Shown: positions 31,701-41,084 of the stretch, piece after piece
Numbering within the stretch: the first letter of the stretch is position 1
How the letters are laid out: each line of letters starts with the position of its first letter
Source of the DNA: Streptomyces phaeolivaceus
GTDB taxonomy: Bacteria; Actinomycetota; Actinomycetes; Streptomycetales; Streptomycetaceae
Assembly: GCF_009184865.1 (NCBI RefSeq)
Contig: NZ_CP045096.1
Coordinates: 3,782,001 to 3,846,000 of the forward strand
DNA: 64,000 nucleotides
Direction of reading: 5' to 3'
Program-made: the position numbers and the translations under genes
Notes under the pieces: model-generated
Databases searched by the model: none
Seen by the model: only the letters and a program-made list of their open reading frames with translations
Told to the model about the DNA's origin: nothing

Positions 31701-34029
31701 GATCGAGGCCCCGCTGGCGCTTCCCGCCGCGGGCGGAGTACGGGTCCAGGTGGTCGTGGGCGGACTGGAGGACGGGCGGCGTGGGGTCAGCCTGTACTCG
31801 GCCGCTCACGACGCCGGGCCGCAGTCGCCCTGGACGAGGCATGTGACCGGCTCGCTCGTCGAACAGGCCAATGACACAAGGGAGTTCGACTTCTCCGCCT
31901 GGCCCCCGGCGGGTGCCGAGAAGCTGGACCTCGCCGGGTTCTACGAGGACCGCCGTGCGGCCGGTCTGGAGTACGGACCCGCCTTCCAGGGCCTGACCGC
32001 CGTATGGACCGAAGGCGAGGAGGTGTACGCCGAGGTCGCCCTGCCGGACGGACAGGAACCCGGGGCCTTCGGCATCCACCCCGCCCTGCTCGACGCGGCC
32101 CTCCAGGCCGGTGTCTTCCGTGGCACGGGCACCGGGGAGCCCCGGCTCCCGTTCGCCTGGTACGACGTGGCCCTGCACGCTTCCGGCGCCACCGCGTTGC
32201 GCGTCCGTGTGACCCCGGCCGGTGCCGACGGCGTCGCGCTGGAGATCGCCGACGACACCGGCGCCCCCGTCGCGTCGATCGGCACCCTCGTCACCCGCCC
32301 GCTGTCGCCCGAGACCTTCGGTGCCTCCCGTGCGCCCGACGCCCTGTTCCGGGTCGAGCGGACGCCCGTGGCCGTCGGTGCCGAGGACGTGCCGTTCGTC
32401 GTGACCGGCGCGGACCTGAGCGGGCTCGGGGCCGACCTGCCCGCCGTCGTCATCGCCGACCTCACCGAGGCAGAGGCGGCGGACGGGCCCTCCCGGGCCC
32501 TCGAACTCGCCGGCCGGGCACTGAAGTTGGTGCAGGCCTGGTCCGCCGGCCCCGGGTCGACCCTCGTGCTGCGTACCAAGGGCGCCGACGCCGCCGACCC
32601 CGCGGCCGCCGCAGTATGGGGACTGGTCCGTTCCGCCCAGACGGAGAACCCCGGACAGTACGTCCTCGTCGACGCCGACGACGGTGTCGCACCGGGGCGG
32701 ATCGCCGCCGCGGCCGTCGTGGGCGAGCCCCAACTGGTGATCCGTGACGCGACGGTCGCCGCCCTCCGCCTCGCCCGCGCGGCCGGCACCGGTACGCCGG
32801 CCGGCCGGACCCTCGACCCCGAGGGCGCCGTCCTGATCGTCGGCGGCACGGGCACCCTGGGCGCCCTCCTCGCCCGGCACCTGGTCACCTCGTACGGGGT
32901 GAAACACCTGCTGTTGGTGGGGCGGCGGGGTATCGCCGCCGAGGGTTCGGCCGAACTCGTGCATGAGCTGGGTGACTTGGGTGCCGTGGTGCGGGTCGAG
33001 GCGTGCGACGTCTCGGACCGCGAGTCCTTGCGGGCGCTGATCGCCTCGGTGGAGCGGCCGTTGACCGCGGTCGTGCACACGGCCGGTGTGCTGGACGACG
33101 GCGTGATCGCGGCCCAGAGTCCGGAGCGGCTGGCGAAGGTGTTCCGGCCGAAGGCGGACGCCGCCTGGCATCTGCACGAGCTGACCAAGGACCTGGACCT
33201 CGCGGCCTTCGTGCTCTACTCGTCCGTCGCCGGCACCGTCGGCAGCGCGGGCCAGGCCAACTACGCTGCTGCCAACGCCTACTTGGACGCCCTCGCCGAG
33301 CACCGTCGCTCGCTGGGGCTGCCCGCCACCTCGCTGGCCTGGGGCATGTGGGAGCAGAACGGCGGTATGCAGGACTCCCTCGCGCACAGCGACCGCGAGC
33401 GGATGAGCCGCAGCGGTATGCGGGCGCTGGCCGGTGACGAGGGGCTGGCCCTCTTCGACGCCGCGCTGCACGTCCCCGACGCGGCGCTGGTCGCGGCCCG
33501 CTTCGACTTCGCGGCCCTGCGCGACCGTACCGGACCGGACGCCGTACCCGCCCTGCTGCGGGCGCTGGTCCCGCCGGTCCGCAGGTCCGCGCGGGCGGCG
33601 GCCGGGGCGATGGCCGTGGAGTCCCTCGCCGAGCGGCTGGGCGGTCTGCCGCCCCAGGAGCGGCACCAGGCCGTGCTCGACCTGGTCGCCGAGCAGGCCG
33701 CCGCGGTGCTGGGCCTGGCGGGGGCCGACCAGGTGGCCGAGGACCAGGCGTTCAAGGACCTGGGCTTCGACTCGCTGACCGCGGTCGAGCTGCGCAACCA
33801 GCTCGCCGCCCGCACGGGCGTACGACTGCCCGCCACCCTCGTCTTCGACCACCCCACGCCGACCGCGCTCGCCCGGCGGCTGGACGAGGCGCTGGTGCCG
33901 CGGGAACCGCGGGAGACCGGCGAGGGGACGACGGCGTCCGGCTCGCCGGCCGGGACGGCGGACGAGCTGATCGCCGACATGGACGTGGAGAGCCTCGTGG
34001 CGCGTGCCCTGAGCGGCACGGCCAACTGA
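28744..34029 (+). CDS. Type I PKS: extension module 3 (KS-AT-DH-KR-ACP)
   Basis: A 1761-residue single-module synthase. It begins with a docking coiled coil ([20 protein letters not shown]). KS from about 43 has active Cys215 in ETACSSS (E replaces the usual D). AT has Ser653 and HAFHS, so malonyl. DH has His953 in [11 protein letters not shown] and the partner Asp in [11 protein letters not shown] from about 1357 has GGTGTLG, LDD and NYAAAN, active B-type. ACP carries Ser1677 in GFDSL. It should add a second double bond, creating a conjugated diene. The ATG at 28744 follows the PKS1 stop by 49 bp; the frame is open further upstream but inside the previous gene. Confidence 0.94.
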   Translation: MSTDTAHDAQSSEDKLREYLKKALTDLRRANGRLREAEDARHEPIAIVGMACRLPGGVTGPADLWRLVADGADAITAFPANRGWDLDTLFDDDPDHAGTSYARHGGFLHDAGEFDAGFFGISPREALAMNPQQRLLLETSWETFERAGIDPSGLAGQNIGIFTGVMHHDYAPTGQRIPPAVEGMLGIGNSGSATSGRVSYTLGLEGPAVTVETACSSSLVAIHLAAQSLRGGECSMALAGGVAVMATPDGFIEFSRQRGLARDGRAKAFSAAADGTNWSEGAGLLLLQRLSDARRDGHPVLAVIRGTAVNQDGASNGLTAPNGPSQQRVIRAALADGRLTPADVDAVEAHGTGTALGDPIEAQAVIAAYGQNRPENRPLWLGSLKSNIGHAQSAAGVAGVIKMVLALEHEVLPKTLHVDEPTPKVDWSAGAVELLTEARAWPREEGRVRRAGVSSFGVSGTNAHVVIEEAPAEEPALEERGFTGPLPFVVSARSAAALKAQAERVADHLESGESAPADVAYSLATSRAALEHRAVVVAADRAQAVAGLRSLSGEVPAVAGGRLAVLFTGQGAQRVGMGRELYATYPVFAAAFDEVVAELDRHLPVPLKDIVFEGAGDVDRTEFTQPALFAVEVALFRLVESWGVRPDFVAGHSIGELAAAHVAGVWSLADAARLVAARGRLMQALPAGGAMIAVQASEDEVLPLLTDGVGIAAVNGPTSVVVSGVEVEAEAIGAHFAALGRRTKRLTVSHAFHSVLMDPMLEEFRQIAATLTYHEPRIGVVSNVTGRPATSDELTSPDYWARHVREAVRFADGITSLHEQGVTAFLELGPTGVLTALGQECGPEDALFVSFQRADIPEARAAVTAVGRLFEYGVTTDLAALAPGGRRVDLPTYAFQRERYWLRPLETRSDAVSLGLASAGHPALGAVTQLPESGGVLATGLLSLRSHPWLADHAVAGTVVVPGAALVELVVRAGDEAGTSTVEELVIEAPLALPAAGGVRVQVVVGGLEDGRRGVSLYSAAHDAGPQSPWTRHVTGSLVEQANDTREFDFSAWPPAGAEKLDLAGFYEDRRAAGLEYGPAFQGLTAVWTEGEEVYAEVALPDGQEPGAFGIHPALLDAALQAGVFRGTGTGEPRLPFAWYDVALHASGATALRVRVTPAGADGVALEIADDTGAPVASIGTLVTRPLSPETFGASRAPDALFRVERTPVAVGAEDVPFVVTGADLSGLGADLPAVVIADLTEAEAADGPSRALELAGRALKLVQAWSAGPGSTLVLRTKGADAADPAAAAVWGLVRSAQTENPGQYVLVDADDGVAPGRIAAAAVVGEPQLVIRDATVAALRLARAAGTGTPAGRTLDPEGAVLIVGGTGTLGALLARHLVTSYGVKHLLLVGRRGIAAEGSAELVHELGDLGAVVRVEACDVSDRESLRALIASVERPLTAVVHTAGVLDDGVIAAQSPERLAKVFRPKADAAWHLHELTKDLDLAAFVLYSSVAGTVGSAGQANYAAANAYLDALAEHRRSLGLPATSLAWGMWEQNGGMQDSLAHSDRERMSRSGMRALAGDEGLALFDAALHVPDAALVAARFDFAALRDRTGPDAVPALLRALVPPVRRSARAAAGAMAVESLAERLGGLPPQERHQAVLDLVAEQAAAVLGLAGADQVAEDQAFKDLGFDSLTAVELRNQLAARTGVRLPATLVFDHPTPTALARRLDEALVPREPRETGEGTTASGSPAGTADELIADMDVESLVARALSGTAN
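30419..31180 (+). repeat. AT-encoding block, copy 3 of 3 (module 3)
   Basis: Matches copies 1 and 2 except for a replaced patch at about 30896-30970 (GTGGTTGTTTCGGGCGTCGAGGTG...), which instead resembles the module 4 AT. This is a mosaic suggesting gene conversion. Confidence 0.8.
31513..31996 (+). repeat. DH-encoding block, copy 2 of 2 (module 3)
   Basis: Same DNA as 19975-20462 in module 1; sequence diverges directly after AGGGCCTGA, inside the DH domain. Confidence 0.8.
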
Positions 34030-34056
34030 TTCGGTCTCGGACCGGGAGAGAAGATC

Positions 34057-37000
34057 ATGACTGTTTCCGACGAACGACTCGTCGAGGCGCTGCGCGCGTC
34101 CGTCACCGAGAACGAGCGGCTGCGACGGGAGAACGAACGGATCACCGCCGCGGCCCGGGAGCCGGTGGCCATCGTGGGCATGGCCTGTCGGCTACCGGGC
34201 GGGATCAGCTCGCCCGAGCAGCTGTGGGACCTGGTCTCCGGCGGCCACGACGCCGTCACCGGCTTCCCGACCGACCGGGGCTGGGACCTGGACGGCCTCT
34301 ACCACCCGGAGCCCGGCCACCCCGGCACCACGTACGTGAAGGAGGCGGGGGTCCTGCACGGCGCGGGCGCCTTCGACGCCGGCTTCTTCGGACTCTCCGA
34401 ACGCGAGGCTCTCGGCACCGACCCGCAGCAGCGCATCCTGCTGGAGCTGGTCTGGGAGACGCTGGAGCGGGCCGGCATCGACCCGCACACCGTCCGCGGC
34501 AGCGACACCGGCGTCTTCGCGGGCCTGATGTACCACGACTACGCGAACGGGGTGCGCAGACTCCCCGACGGCGTCGACGCGTTCCTCGGCCTCGGCCGGT
34601 CCGGCAGCGTGCTGTCCGGCCGGGTCTCCTACCTGTACGACCTGACCGGCCCGTCCGTCACCGTCGACACCGCCTGCTCCTCCTCGCTGGTCACCCTCCA
34701 CATGGCCGTCCAGGCGCTGCGCGGCGGAGAGTGCTCCCTGGCGCTGGCCGGCGGGCTCGCCGTGATGGCCACGCCGGACGCGTACGTCGGCTTCGCGGCG
34801 CAGCGGGCGCTCGCGCCCGACGGACGGATCAAGGCCTTCTCCTCCTCCGCGGACGGCACCAACTGGGCCGAGGGCGCCGGGGTGCTGCTCGTCGAGCGGC
34901 TGTCGGACGCGCGCCGCAACGGGCACCCTGTGCTCGCCGTGATCCGCGGCTCGGCCGTCAACCAGGACGGCGCCTCCAACGGTCTGACCGCCCCCAACGG
35001 CCCCTCCCAGGAACGGGTCATCCGGGCCGCCCTCGCCAACTCGGGCCTGACGCCCGCCGATGTGGACACGGTGGAGGGGCACGGCACGGGCACCGTCCTG
35101 GGCGACCCGATCGAGGCGCAGGCGCTGCTCGCGACGTACGGCCGGAACCGCCCGGAGGGGCGCCCGTTGTGGCTCGGTTCCCTGAAGTCGAACATCGGGC
35201 ACGCGCAGGCCGCCGCCGGGGTCGCCGGGGTCATCAAGACCGTGCTGGCGCTGCGCAACGAACGGCTCCCGAAGACGCTGCACGTGGATGAGCCGACGCC
35301 GAAGGTGGACTGGTCCGAGGGCGCCGTCGAACTGCTCACCGAGGCCCGTCCCTGGCCCCGGGAGGAAGGACGCCCGCGCCGGGCGGGCGTGTCCTCGTTC
35401 GGTATCAGCGGCACCAACGCCCACGTGCTGCTGGAGGAGGCCGCACCGGAACCCGTCGCCGAGGCCGCCTTCCCGCGGGCCGCCGGACCCGTCGCCTGGG
35501 CCCTGTCCGCGAAGACCGCCGACGCCCTGCGCGCCCAGGCCGCGCGGCTCGACGCCTTCCTGGACACGGCGGACGCCCCCGGCGACCCGTACGACCTCGG
35601 GCACGCCCTCGCGCTGACCCGTACCGCCTTCGACGAGCGGGCCGTGCTCGTCGGCGAGGACACCGGCACCCTGCGCGCCAAGGTCCGGGCCCTCGCCGAG
35701 GGCGGCGCGGGCTCGCTCCCGGGCGTGGCCCGCGGCAGCCGCGCCAAAGGCCACCTCGCGGTGCTGTTCACCGGGCAGGGAGCCCAACGCATCGGCATGG
35801 GAAGGGAGTTGTACGAGACGTATCCCGCCTTCGCGGCGGCCTTCGACGCCATCGCCGCGGAACTCGACCGGCGTCTGCCCGTCCCGCTCAAGGACGTCGT
35901 CTTCGAGGGCGTGGGCGATCTGGACCGTACGGAGTTCACCCAGCCCGCGCTGTTCGCGATCGAGGTGGCGCTGTACCGCCTCTACGAGTCCTGGGGCGTG
36001 CGTCCGCGCGCCCTGGCCGGGCACTCCATCGGCGAGCTGGCGGCCGCGTACGTCGCCGGGGTGTGGTCGCCGGCCGACGCGGCGCGGCTGGTGGCCGCGC
36101 GGGGCCGGCTGATGCAGGCGCTGCCCTCGGGTGGCGCGATGATCGCCGTGCAGGCGACCGAGGACGAGGTGCTGCCGCTGCTGACCGGCGGGGTCGGCGT
36201 CGCGGCCGTCAACGGGCCGCGGTCCGTGGTGGTCTCGGGCGTCGCGTCCGAGGCGGCGGCGATCGGCGCGCACTTCACCGGACTCGGCCGCAGGACAAAG
36301 GAGCTGACGGTCAGTCATGCCTTCCACTCGCCTCTGATGGACCCGATGCTGGAGGAGTTCCGGCAGGTCGCCGCCGAGCTGTCCTACGACGAACCGCGCA
36401 TCCCCGTCATCTCCACCCTGACCGGGGCGCCCGCGACTTCGCGGGAGCTCGCCTCTCCCGACTACTGGGTGCGGCACGCCCGCGGCGTCGTCCGTTTCGC
36501 CGACGCCGTGCGCACCCTGCGTGCCCAGGGCGTGGCCACCTTCCTGGAGGCCGGTCCCGCCGCGGTGCTGTCCGCGCTCGGCCCCGGCTGCCTGGACGAC
36601 GGCGACGACGGCGCCGTCTTCCTTCCCGCCCTGCGCGTCGACGCCCCCGACGCGCAGACCGCGCTCACCGCGCTGGGCGGGCTGCACACCCGGGGCGTAC
36701 CCATCGACTGGACGGCGCTCTTCACGGGAGCACGGCGGGTGGCCCTCCCGACGTACGCCTTCCAGCGCCGCGACTACTGGCTGGAGGCCGGCACAGTGAC
36801 CACCGAGACGATCAGCACCCCCGAGACGGAGACCGCCACCGACCCCGGCGCCGAGGCGCTGGAAGCGACCCGGCAGGCCCTCGTGGCCCGGCTCGCCGGA
36901 CTGTCCGCGGAGGAGCAGGTCGCCCACCTCGTCGACCTGGTCGCGGCCCAGGCCGAGACCGCCCGCACCGAGCAGAACCCCGACGATGTCTTCGACGACG

Positions 37001-37185
37001 AACTGGACGGCGACAGCCCCTTCTTCGAGGTCGGCTTCAACTCCCTGAGCGCCGTCGAACTGCGCAATCGGCTGGTCGAGGCCACCGGCCTCACCCTCAG
37101 CCCGATGCTGCTCTTCGACTACCCGACCCCGGCCTACGTCGCCGAGTTCCTCCAGGAGCAGCTCGCCGCCGAGGGAGGTGCCTGA
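34057..37185 (+). CDS. Type I PKS: terminal module 4 (KS-AT-ACP, no thioesterase)
   Basis: A 1042-residue minimal module. An N-terminal docking helix ([20 protein letters not shown]) is followed by KS from about 34 (Cys207 in DTACSSS), AT with Ser657 and [11 protein letters not shown] (malonyl), and ACP with Ser996 in [13 protein letters not shown]. There is no KR, DH, ER or TE, so the last beta-keto group is kept and the chain must be released by another enzyme; the RifF-like amide synthase at 49759-50532 fits. Unlike the other modules its KS and AT are not part of the near-identical repeat set. GGGAGAGAAG precedes the ATG. Confidence 0.94.
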   Translation: MTVSDERLVEALRASVTENERLRRENERITAAAREPVAIVGMACRLPGGISSPEQLWDLVSGGHDAVTGFPTDRGWDLDGLYHPEPGHPGTTYVKEAGVLHGAGAFDAGFFGLSEREALGTDPQQRILLELVWETLERAGIDPHTVRGSDTGVFAGLMYHDYANGVRRLPDGVDAFLGLGRSGSVLSGRVSYLYDLTGPSVTVDTACSSSLVTLHMAVQALRGGECSLALAGGLAVMATPDAYVGFAAQRALAPDGRIKAFSSSADGTNWAEGAGVLLVERLSDARRNGHPVLAVIRGSAVNQDGASNGLTAPNGPSQERVIRAALANSGLTPADVDTVEGHGTGTVLGDPIEAQALLATYGRNRPEGRPLWLGSLKSNIGHAQAAAGVAGVIKTVLALRNERLPKTLHVDEPTPKVDWSEGAVELLTEARPWPREEGRPRRAGVSSFGISGTNAHVLLEEAAPEPVAEAAFPRAAGPVAWALSAKTADALRAQAARLDAFLDTADAPGDPYDLGHALALTRTAFDERAVLVGEDTGTLRAKVRALAEGGAGSLPGVARGSRAKGHLAVLFTGQGAQRIGMGRELYETYPAFAAAFDAIAAELDRRLPVPLKDVVFEGVGDLDRTEFTQPALFAIEVALYRLYESWGVRPRALAGHSIGELAAAYVAGVWSPADAARLVAARGRLMQALPSGGAMIAVQATEDEVLPLLTGGVGVAAVNGPRSVVVSGVASEAAAIGAHFTGLGRRTKELTVSHAFHSPLMDPMLEEFRQVAAELSYDEPRIPVISTLTGAPATSRELASPDYWVRHARGVVRFADAVRTLRAQGVATFLEAGPAAVLSALGPGCLDDGDDGAVFLPALRVDAPDAQTALTALGGLHTRGVPIDWTALFTGARRVALPTYAFQRRDYWLEAGTVTTETISTPETETATDPGAEALEATRQALVARLAGLSAEEQVAHLVDLVAAQAETARTEQNPDDVFDDELDGDSPFFEVGFNSLSAVELRNRLVEATGLTLSPMLLFDYPTPAYVAEFLQEQLAAEGGA

Positions 37186-37186
37186 G

Positions 37187-38794
37187 ATGCCCGCGCACTC
37201 CGACGTACTGATCGTCGGCTACGGCCCCGTCGGCCAGCTGCTCGCGCTGCTCCTCGCCGACCGAGGCCGCACCGTCACCGTTGTCGAACGCTGGCCGCAG
37301 GCGTACCCCATGCCGCGGGCCGTGGCCTTCGACGGCGAGGGCGCGCGGACGCTGTCCGCGGCGGGCATCGGCGGGCTCGTCGGCCGGATCGGGGAGCCCT
37401 CCGGCGAGTACCTGTGGCAGAACGCCGACGGCCAGGTCCTGCTGCACATCGACGGCGCCGAGCGGAGACTGGCCGGCTGGCCGGAGTCCACCTCGATGTA
37501 CCAGCCGGCCCTGGAGGCCGAGATGGAGGCGCGCGGCGCCGGGCACGGCAACATCACCGTGCACCGCGGCCACGAGGTCGTCCGCATCGACGAGGACAGC
37601 GCGCCGGACGGCACGGTCCGCGTCACCGCGACCACCCCCGACGGCGACGAACTGGTCCTGACCGCTTCCTGGGTCGTCGGCTGCGACGGCGCCAACAGCT
37701 TCGTACGTCGCGCGATCGGCACCGAGGTGGCCGACCTCGGGTTCTCCCACGACTGGCTGGTCTGCGACGTCGTCCATGACGACGGCCGCACCTTCGACCC
37801 CAACAACCTGCAGATCTGCGACCCGGCCCGCCCGCGCACCTCGGTGTCCGCGGGTCCCGGCAACCGCCGCTACGAGTTCATGCGGTTGGCGGGGGAGACG
37901 GTGGAGGGACTCAACACCCCGGAAGCCTGCTGGGAGTTGCTGAAGCTCTTCGACGTCTCCCCGGCCGACTCCACCCTGCGCCGCCACCACGTCTACAGCT
38001 TCCGGGCCGGTTCGGCCGAGCACTGGCACCGCGGCCGGCTGGTGATCGCGGGCGACGCCGCCCACGTCATGCCGCCCTTCGCCGGCCAGGGCATGTCCTC
38101 TGGATTCCGGGACGCGGGCGCGCTGGCCTGGCGGCTGGACGCGCTGCTCGCCGGGCAGGCCGGGCCCGAGGTCCTCGACCACTACGGGCAGGAGCGCCGC
38201 ACCCACGTCAAACACGCCATCACCATGTCGGTCAACCTCGGCCGGATCATCTGCCAGACCGACCCCAAGGCGGCGGCCGACCGCGACCTGGTGATGAAGG
38301 CGGCGGCGGAACGGGCCGCGGCGGCGGGCACCGCGCCCCCGCAGCGCTCCCCGCTCCAACCGCTGACCAAGGGCTTTCTGCACCGCGCCCCGAACGGCCG
38401 GCCCGCCGAACCCGCCGGCACCCTCGCCCCGCAGGCCCGGGTCGCCCAGGGCAACCGCGGCGGCCTGTTCGACGACATCGTCGGCCTCGGCTTCGTCCTG
38501 CTCACCACGGAGGACCCCGAACTCCTGCTCACCGAACCGGACTTCGCCTTCCTCGCGGGTCTCGGCACCCGCGTCGTACGCGTGCTTCCCTCCGGCACGG
38601 ACCCGGCCCTGACGGTCCCCGGCGAGGTGGTCGACCTCGACGACGTCTACCTCCCGTTCCTGACCGCCGCGGCCGCTACCACGGCCCTGATCCGGCCGGA
38701 CTTCTACGTCTACGGAACGGCCGCGGGACCCGAGGCCGTACGGTCCCTGCTCGACGGGGCCCGGACGGCACTGCGGGCCACGGTGGCCGCCTGA
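37187..38794 (+). CDS. FAD-dependent aromatic hydroxylase, Rif-Orf19/MhpA-like
   Basis: A 535-residue class A flavoprotein hydroxylase. It has GYGPVGQLLALLLADRG at the FAD-binding N-terminus, VVGCDGANSFVRR at about 160 and VIAGDAAHVMPPFAGQGM at about 285. The length and motifs match 3-(3-hydroxyphenyl)propionate hydroxylases. In rifamycin and related clusters this family (Orf19, GdmM) oxidises the AHBA-derived ring, during chain extension in the naphthalenic cases. It begins one base after the PKS3 stop, with GGGAGG 8 bases upstream of ATG 37187, so it is co-expressed with the PKS. Ring hydroxylation or quinone formation is the likely role. Confidence 0.88.
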   Translation: MPAHSDVLIVGYGPVGQLLALLLADRGRTVTVVERWPQAYPMPRAVAFDGEGARTLSAAGIGGLVGRIGEPSGEYLWQNADGQVLLHIDGAERRLAGWPESTSMYQPALEAEMEARGAGHGNITVHRGHEVVRIDEDSAPDGTVRVTATTPDGDELVLTASWVVGCDGANSFVRRAIGTEVADLGFSHDWLVCDVVHDDGRTFDPNNLQICDPARPRTSVSAGPGNRRYEFMRLAGETVEGLNTPEACWELLKLFDVSPADSTLRRHHVYSFRAGSAEHWHRGRLVIAGDAAHVMPPFAGQGMSSGFRDAGALAWRLDALLAGQAGPEVLDHYGQERRTHVKHAITMSVNLGRIICQTDPKAAADRDLVMKAAAERAAAAGTAPPQRSPLQPLTKGFLHRAPNGRPAEPAGTLAPQARVAQGNRGGLFDDIVGLGFVLLTTEDPELLLTEPDFAFLAGLGTRVVRVLPSGTDPALTVPGEVVDLDDVYLPFLTAAAATTALIRPDFYVYGTAAGPEAVRSLLDGARTALRATVAA

Positions 38795-38801
38795 CCGCAG
38801 C

Positions 38802-38842
38802 CCAGAGGCCGCACCCCCGTGATCCGGGGGTGCGGCCTCTGG
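38802..38842. terminator. Terminator hairpin after the PKS operon
   Basis: CCAGAGGCCGCACCCCC (38802-38818) pairs with GGGGGTGCGGCCTCTGG (38826-38842). It lies just behind the hydroxylase stop and before the convergent aminoDHQ synthase gene. Confidence 0.88.
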
Positions 38843-39001
38843 TCGTACACGCGTCGAACGGGCAGTGAATGTGCGGTCGTCGGGGCGGGGACGGCCCGGC
38901 GACGGCGGGTGGATGTGCGCCGGCCGCGGAGCCGTGACCGGGGGCGTACGGCGAAGGGCCCGCCCTCTGCCGCCGGGAGCGGGCCCTTCGCCGTACCGGA
39001 C

Positions 39002-40042
39002 TCAGTCCTCGCGCGGCATCCGCGCGAGGACGCCCATCACCACCTCCTCCGGTACGGAGGAAACCAGTTCGGGGCCCCGCGGGCCGCTCAGTACGAAAGA
39101 GAGGTCCGTCACCGCCTTCTTGTCCAGCCGCATCAGCGCGACCAGTTCGGCGTCCCGCACACCGGCCGGCAGCCGGTGCGGGAGCCCGTAGTCCCGTACC
39201 ACTTCCTCGTGTTCGGTGGCTTGTGCTTCGTCGACACGGCCCAGCGCTTCCGCCAGCCGGCCGGCGAAGACCGTGCCGATCGCGACGGCCTCGCCGTGCC
39301 GCAGCGCGAAACCGGTGGCCCGCTCCAGGGCGTGGCCCAGTGTGTGGCCGTAGTTGAGGATGTGCCGCAGCGAGGCGTCCCGCTCGTCCGCGGCGACGAT
39401 ACGCGCCTTGCACGCCACGCTCGCCGAGATCTGCTCGACGAGCGGCCGTCCCCGCAGGTCGCCGGTCCCGATGAAGTGCGCGCGGGCGATCTCCCCGTAC
39501 CCGTTGCGCCACTCGCGCTCGGGGAGCGTGCCGAGGAAGTCGGTGTCGCACAGCACCGCGGACGGCTGCCAGTACTGGCCGACCAGGTTCTTGCCCTGCG
39601 GCAGGTTCACCGCGGTCTTGCCGCCGACGCTGGCGTCCACCTGCGCGAGCAGGGTCGTCGGCAGATGGACCACCGGGAGCCCGCGGTGGTACAGCGAGGC
39701 GGCGAGCCCGACCGAGTCGGTCGTCGTGCCGCCGCCGACGGAGACGACGGCGTCCGCGCGGCTGAGCCCCCACTCGGCGAAGGCCCGGCACATCCGTTCC
39801 ACGGTGGCGAGCGACTTGTCCTCCTCGCCGTCCCGCGCCGACAGGTGCAGTGTGGGCAGCCCCGTGTCGGGAAGCAGCGACCGCGGCCGGGCGGAGACCA
39901 CCACGGCCTTGCGGGCGCCGAGCCCGGCGAGGATGCCGGTGAGCCGATGTCGTACGCCCGCGCCTATGTGGACCGGGTACGAGCGCTCACCCAGGTCGAC
40001 GTCGATGCGCGAGGCGCCGGTCGTAGCAGTCGTAGCAGTCAA
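39002..40042 (-). CDS. rifG: AminoDHQ synthase, RifG-like
   Basis: A 346-residue dehydroquinate synthase homologue. It has GGGTTTDSVGLAASLYHRG and LPTTLLAQVDASVGGKTAVN (NAD and substrate site), GKNLVGQYWQPS, the metal-binding HILNYGHTLGHALE and FALRHGEAVAIG. In the cluster it cyclises aminoDAHP to 5-deoxy-5-aminodehydroquinate. The start is placed at TTG 40042, because GAAAGGA lies 7 bases upstream and the gene before it ends at 40057. The frame stays open above this point but overlaps that gene. Transcribed leftwards with the 40057-40890 gene. Confidence 0.9.
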   Translation of the reverse strand: MTATTATTGASRIDVDLGERSYPVHIGAGVRHRLTGILAGLGARKAVVVSARPRSLLPDTGLPTLHLSARDGEEDKSLATVERMCRAFAEWGLSRADAVVSVGGGTTTDSVGLAASLYHRGLPVVHLPTTLLAQVDASVGGKTAVNLPQGKNLVGQYWQPSAVLCDTDFLGTLPEREWRNGYGEIARAHFIGTGDLRGRPLVEQISASVACKARIVAADERDASLRHILNYGHTLGHALERATGFALRHGEAVAIGTVFAGRLAEALGRVDEAQATEHEEVVRDYGLPHRLPAGVRDAELVALMRLDKKAVTDLSFVLSGPRGPELVSSVPEEVVMGVLARMPRED

Positions 40043-40056
40043 GGAGAGTCCTTTCG

Positions 40057-40890
40057 TCAGGCCGACTGGAGGGGCGTGACGCCCGGGAAACCCGTGAAAG
40101 GCGTCGGCACAGGGGTGTTGGCGGCCAGGGCCGAGCGGATCGTGCGGGCCGCCCGGGCGCCGGTGCGGGTGGGGACGCCCAGCCGTTCGTGGGTGAGCAG
40201 GACGTGGTCGTACAGCAGGAAGTTGACAGGTACGCCGTCCTCGCGGCCCGTGGCGACGGCGTCGCGGACCGCGGACAGGTAGCGCTCCCACAGCGCCGGG
40301 TCGCCGGGGACGCTCGCGTCCCCGGCCGGCGCGGCGGCGCGGGCGTCCGCCTCGGCCGCCTCCTCCGCCCGGTCCGCCGGGTCCAGGCCGGCCGCGCCGA
40401 ACTGCCAGAAGTGGAAGAGGAAGGCGCCCCGTTCGCGCTCGGGCACCAGCTTGCTGACCAGCCACAGGTGCGCGACGGCCAGCGACTGGCGCTGCGCCGG
40501 GTCCAGGCCGCCGTCCAGGAGCAGTTCCAGCGCGAACGAGCTGGAGCGGGTGGCCAGCCGGTGCGCCATCCGCAGGGTGCCCGGGGTCTGGTACTTGGCC
40601 GTCTCCGGGGCGTAAGTCCCGCTGATCAGCGGCCAGTTGTAGGCCGCGGTGTGGGCGAGCAGCCTCCGCTCCAGTTCCTTCAGCACTGGATCAAAGGAGT
40701 GGAACCACAGCCCGAGATCCCCCTGGCCCGCGGCGTCCGGCCGGCGGAACTCCCACAGCGCGTCCGGGTCCTGGGCGTGCAGATGGCCCACCAGGTCACC
40801 GACCATCGTGGTCACGACCCGGACGACGTGGGCCTCCGGCCTGCTCCGCATCGGGTTGGGCAGTCGGACGAAGAGCCATTGACGGTTCAT
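40057..40890 (-). CDS. Free-standing SpaB_C / thiopeptide-type domain protein (putative)
   Basis: A 277-residue protein starting MNRQWLFVRLPNP. The patterns WEFRRPDAAGQGDLGLWFHS, SGTYAPETAKYQTPGTLRMA and LATRSSSFALELLL resemble, in order, the WxFxRY...LRLRF, TYxxExxRYGGP and AxxLFxxDSxxxL blocks of the lantibiotic dehydratase C-terminal (SpaB_C, TIGR03891-like) domain. No LanB glutamylation domain, precursor peptide or YcaO is nearby. It lies 14 bp upstream of rifG in the same operon, with GAGGAG before the ATG. No known AHBA step is unassigned, so a post-PKS or pericyclic role is conceivable. The family call is by eye and uncertain; if wrong this is a cluster-specific hypothetical protein. 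Confidence 0.55.
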   Translation of the reverse strand: MNRQWLFVRLPNPMRSRPEAHVVRVVTTMVGDLVGHLHAQDPDALWEFRRPDAAGQGDLGLWFHSFDPVLKELERRLLAHTAAYNWPLISGTYAPETAKYQTPGTLRMAHRLATRSSSFALELLLDGGLDPAQRQSLAVAHLWLVSKLVPERERGAFLFHFWQFGAAGLDPADRAEEAAEADARAAAPAGDASVPGDPALWERYLSAVRDAVATGREDGVPVNFLLYDHVLLTHERLGVPTRTGARAARTIRSALAANTPVPTPFTGFPGVTPLQSA

Positions 40891-41011
40891 CGCGGAAATC
40901 TCCTCGTGGGATGGCGGGGCAGTGGACGGATGCCGTGAGGCTAGGGTCCGCGGGGCCCGAAATCTCCGGTGGGCGCGCAGCGGCCGTTCGGGGCCCGAGA
41001 ACAGGGCGGAG

Positions 41012-41021
41012 ATAGGGGGGT
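41012..41021 (+). promoter_or_regulatory. ATAGGGGGGT motif in the 40890/rifN divergent promoter
   Basis: The same 10-mer as at 13871-13880, inside the 194-bp divergent region between the SpaB_C-like gene and rifN. Candidate activator site. Confidence 0.5.
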
Positions 41022-41084
41022 GGGCCGGGGTTCGGTGGGTGCGCGGTTGCCGGCGGATGGGCGGGGCTGCCGAGACTCTCGGGA

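Noticed and set aside
37185..38794. A chain-terminating thioesterase after PKS module 4
   Set aside because: Module 4 ends right after its ACP, and the next gene is a flavin hydroxylase. Release is assigned to the RifF-like amide synthase.
40057..40890. RiPP (lanthipeptide/thiopeptide) cluster within the window
   Set aside because: The only hint is the SpaB_C-like protein; there is no precursor peptide, full LanB, LanC, YcaO or peptide transporter next to it.
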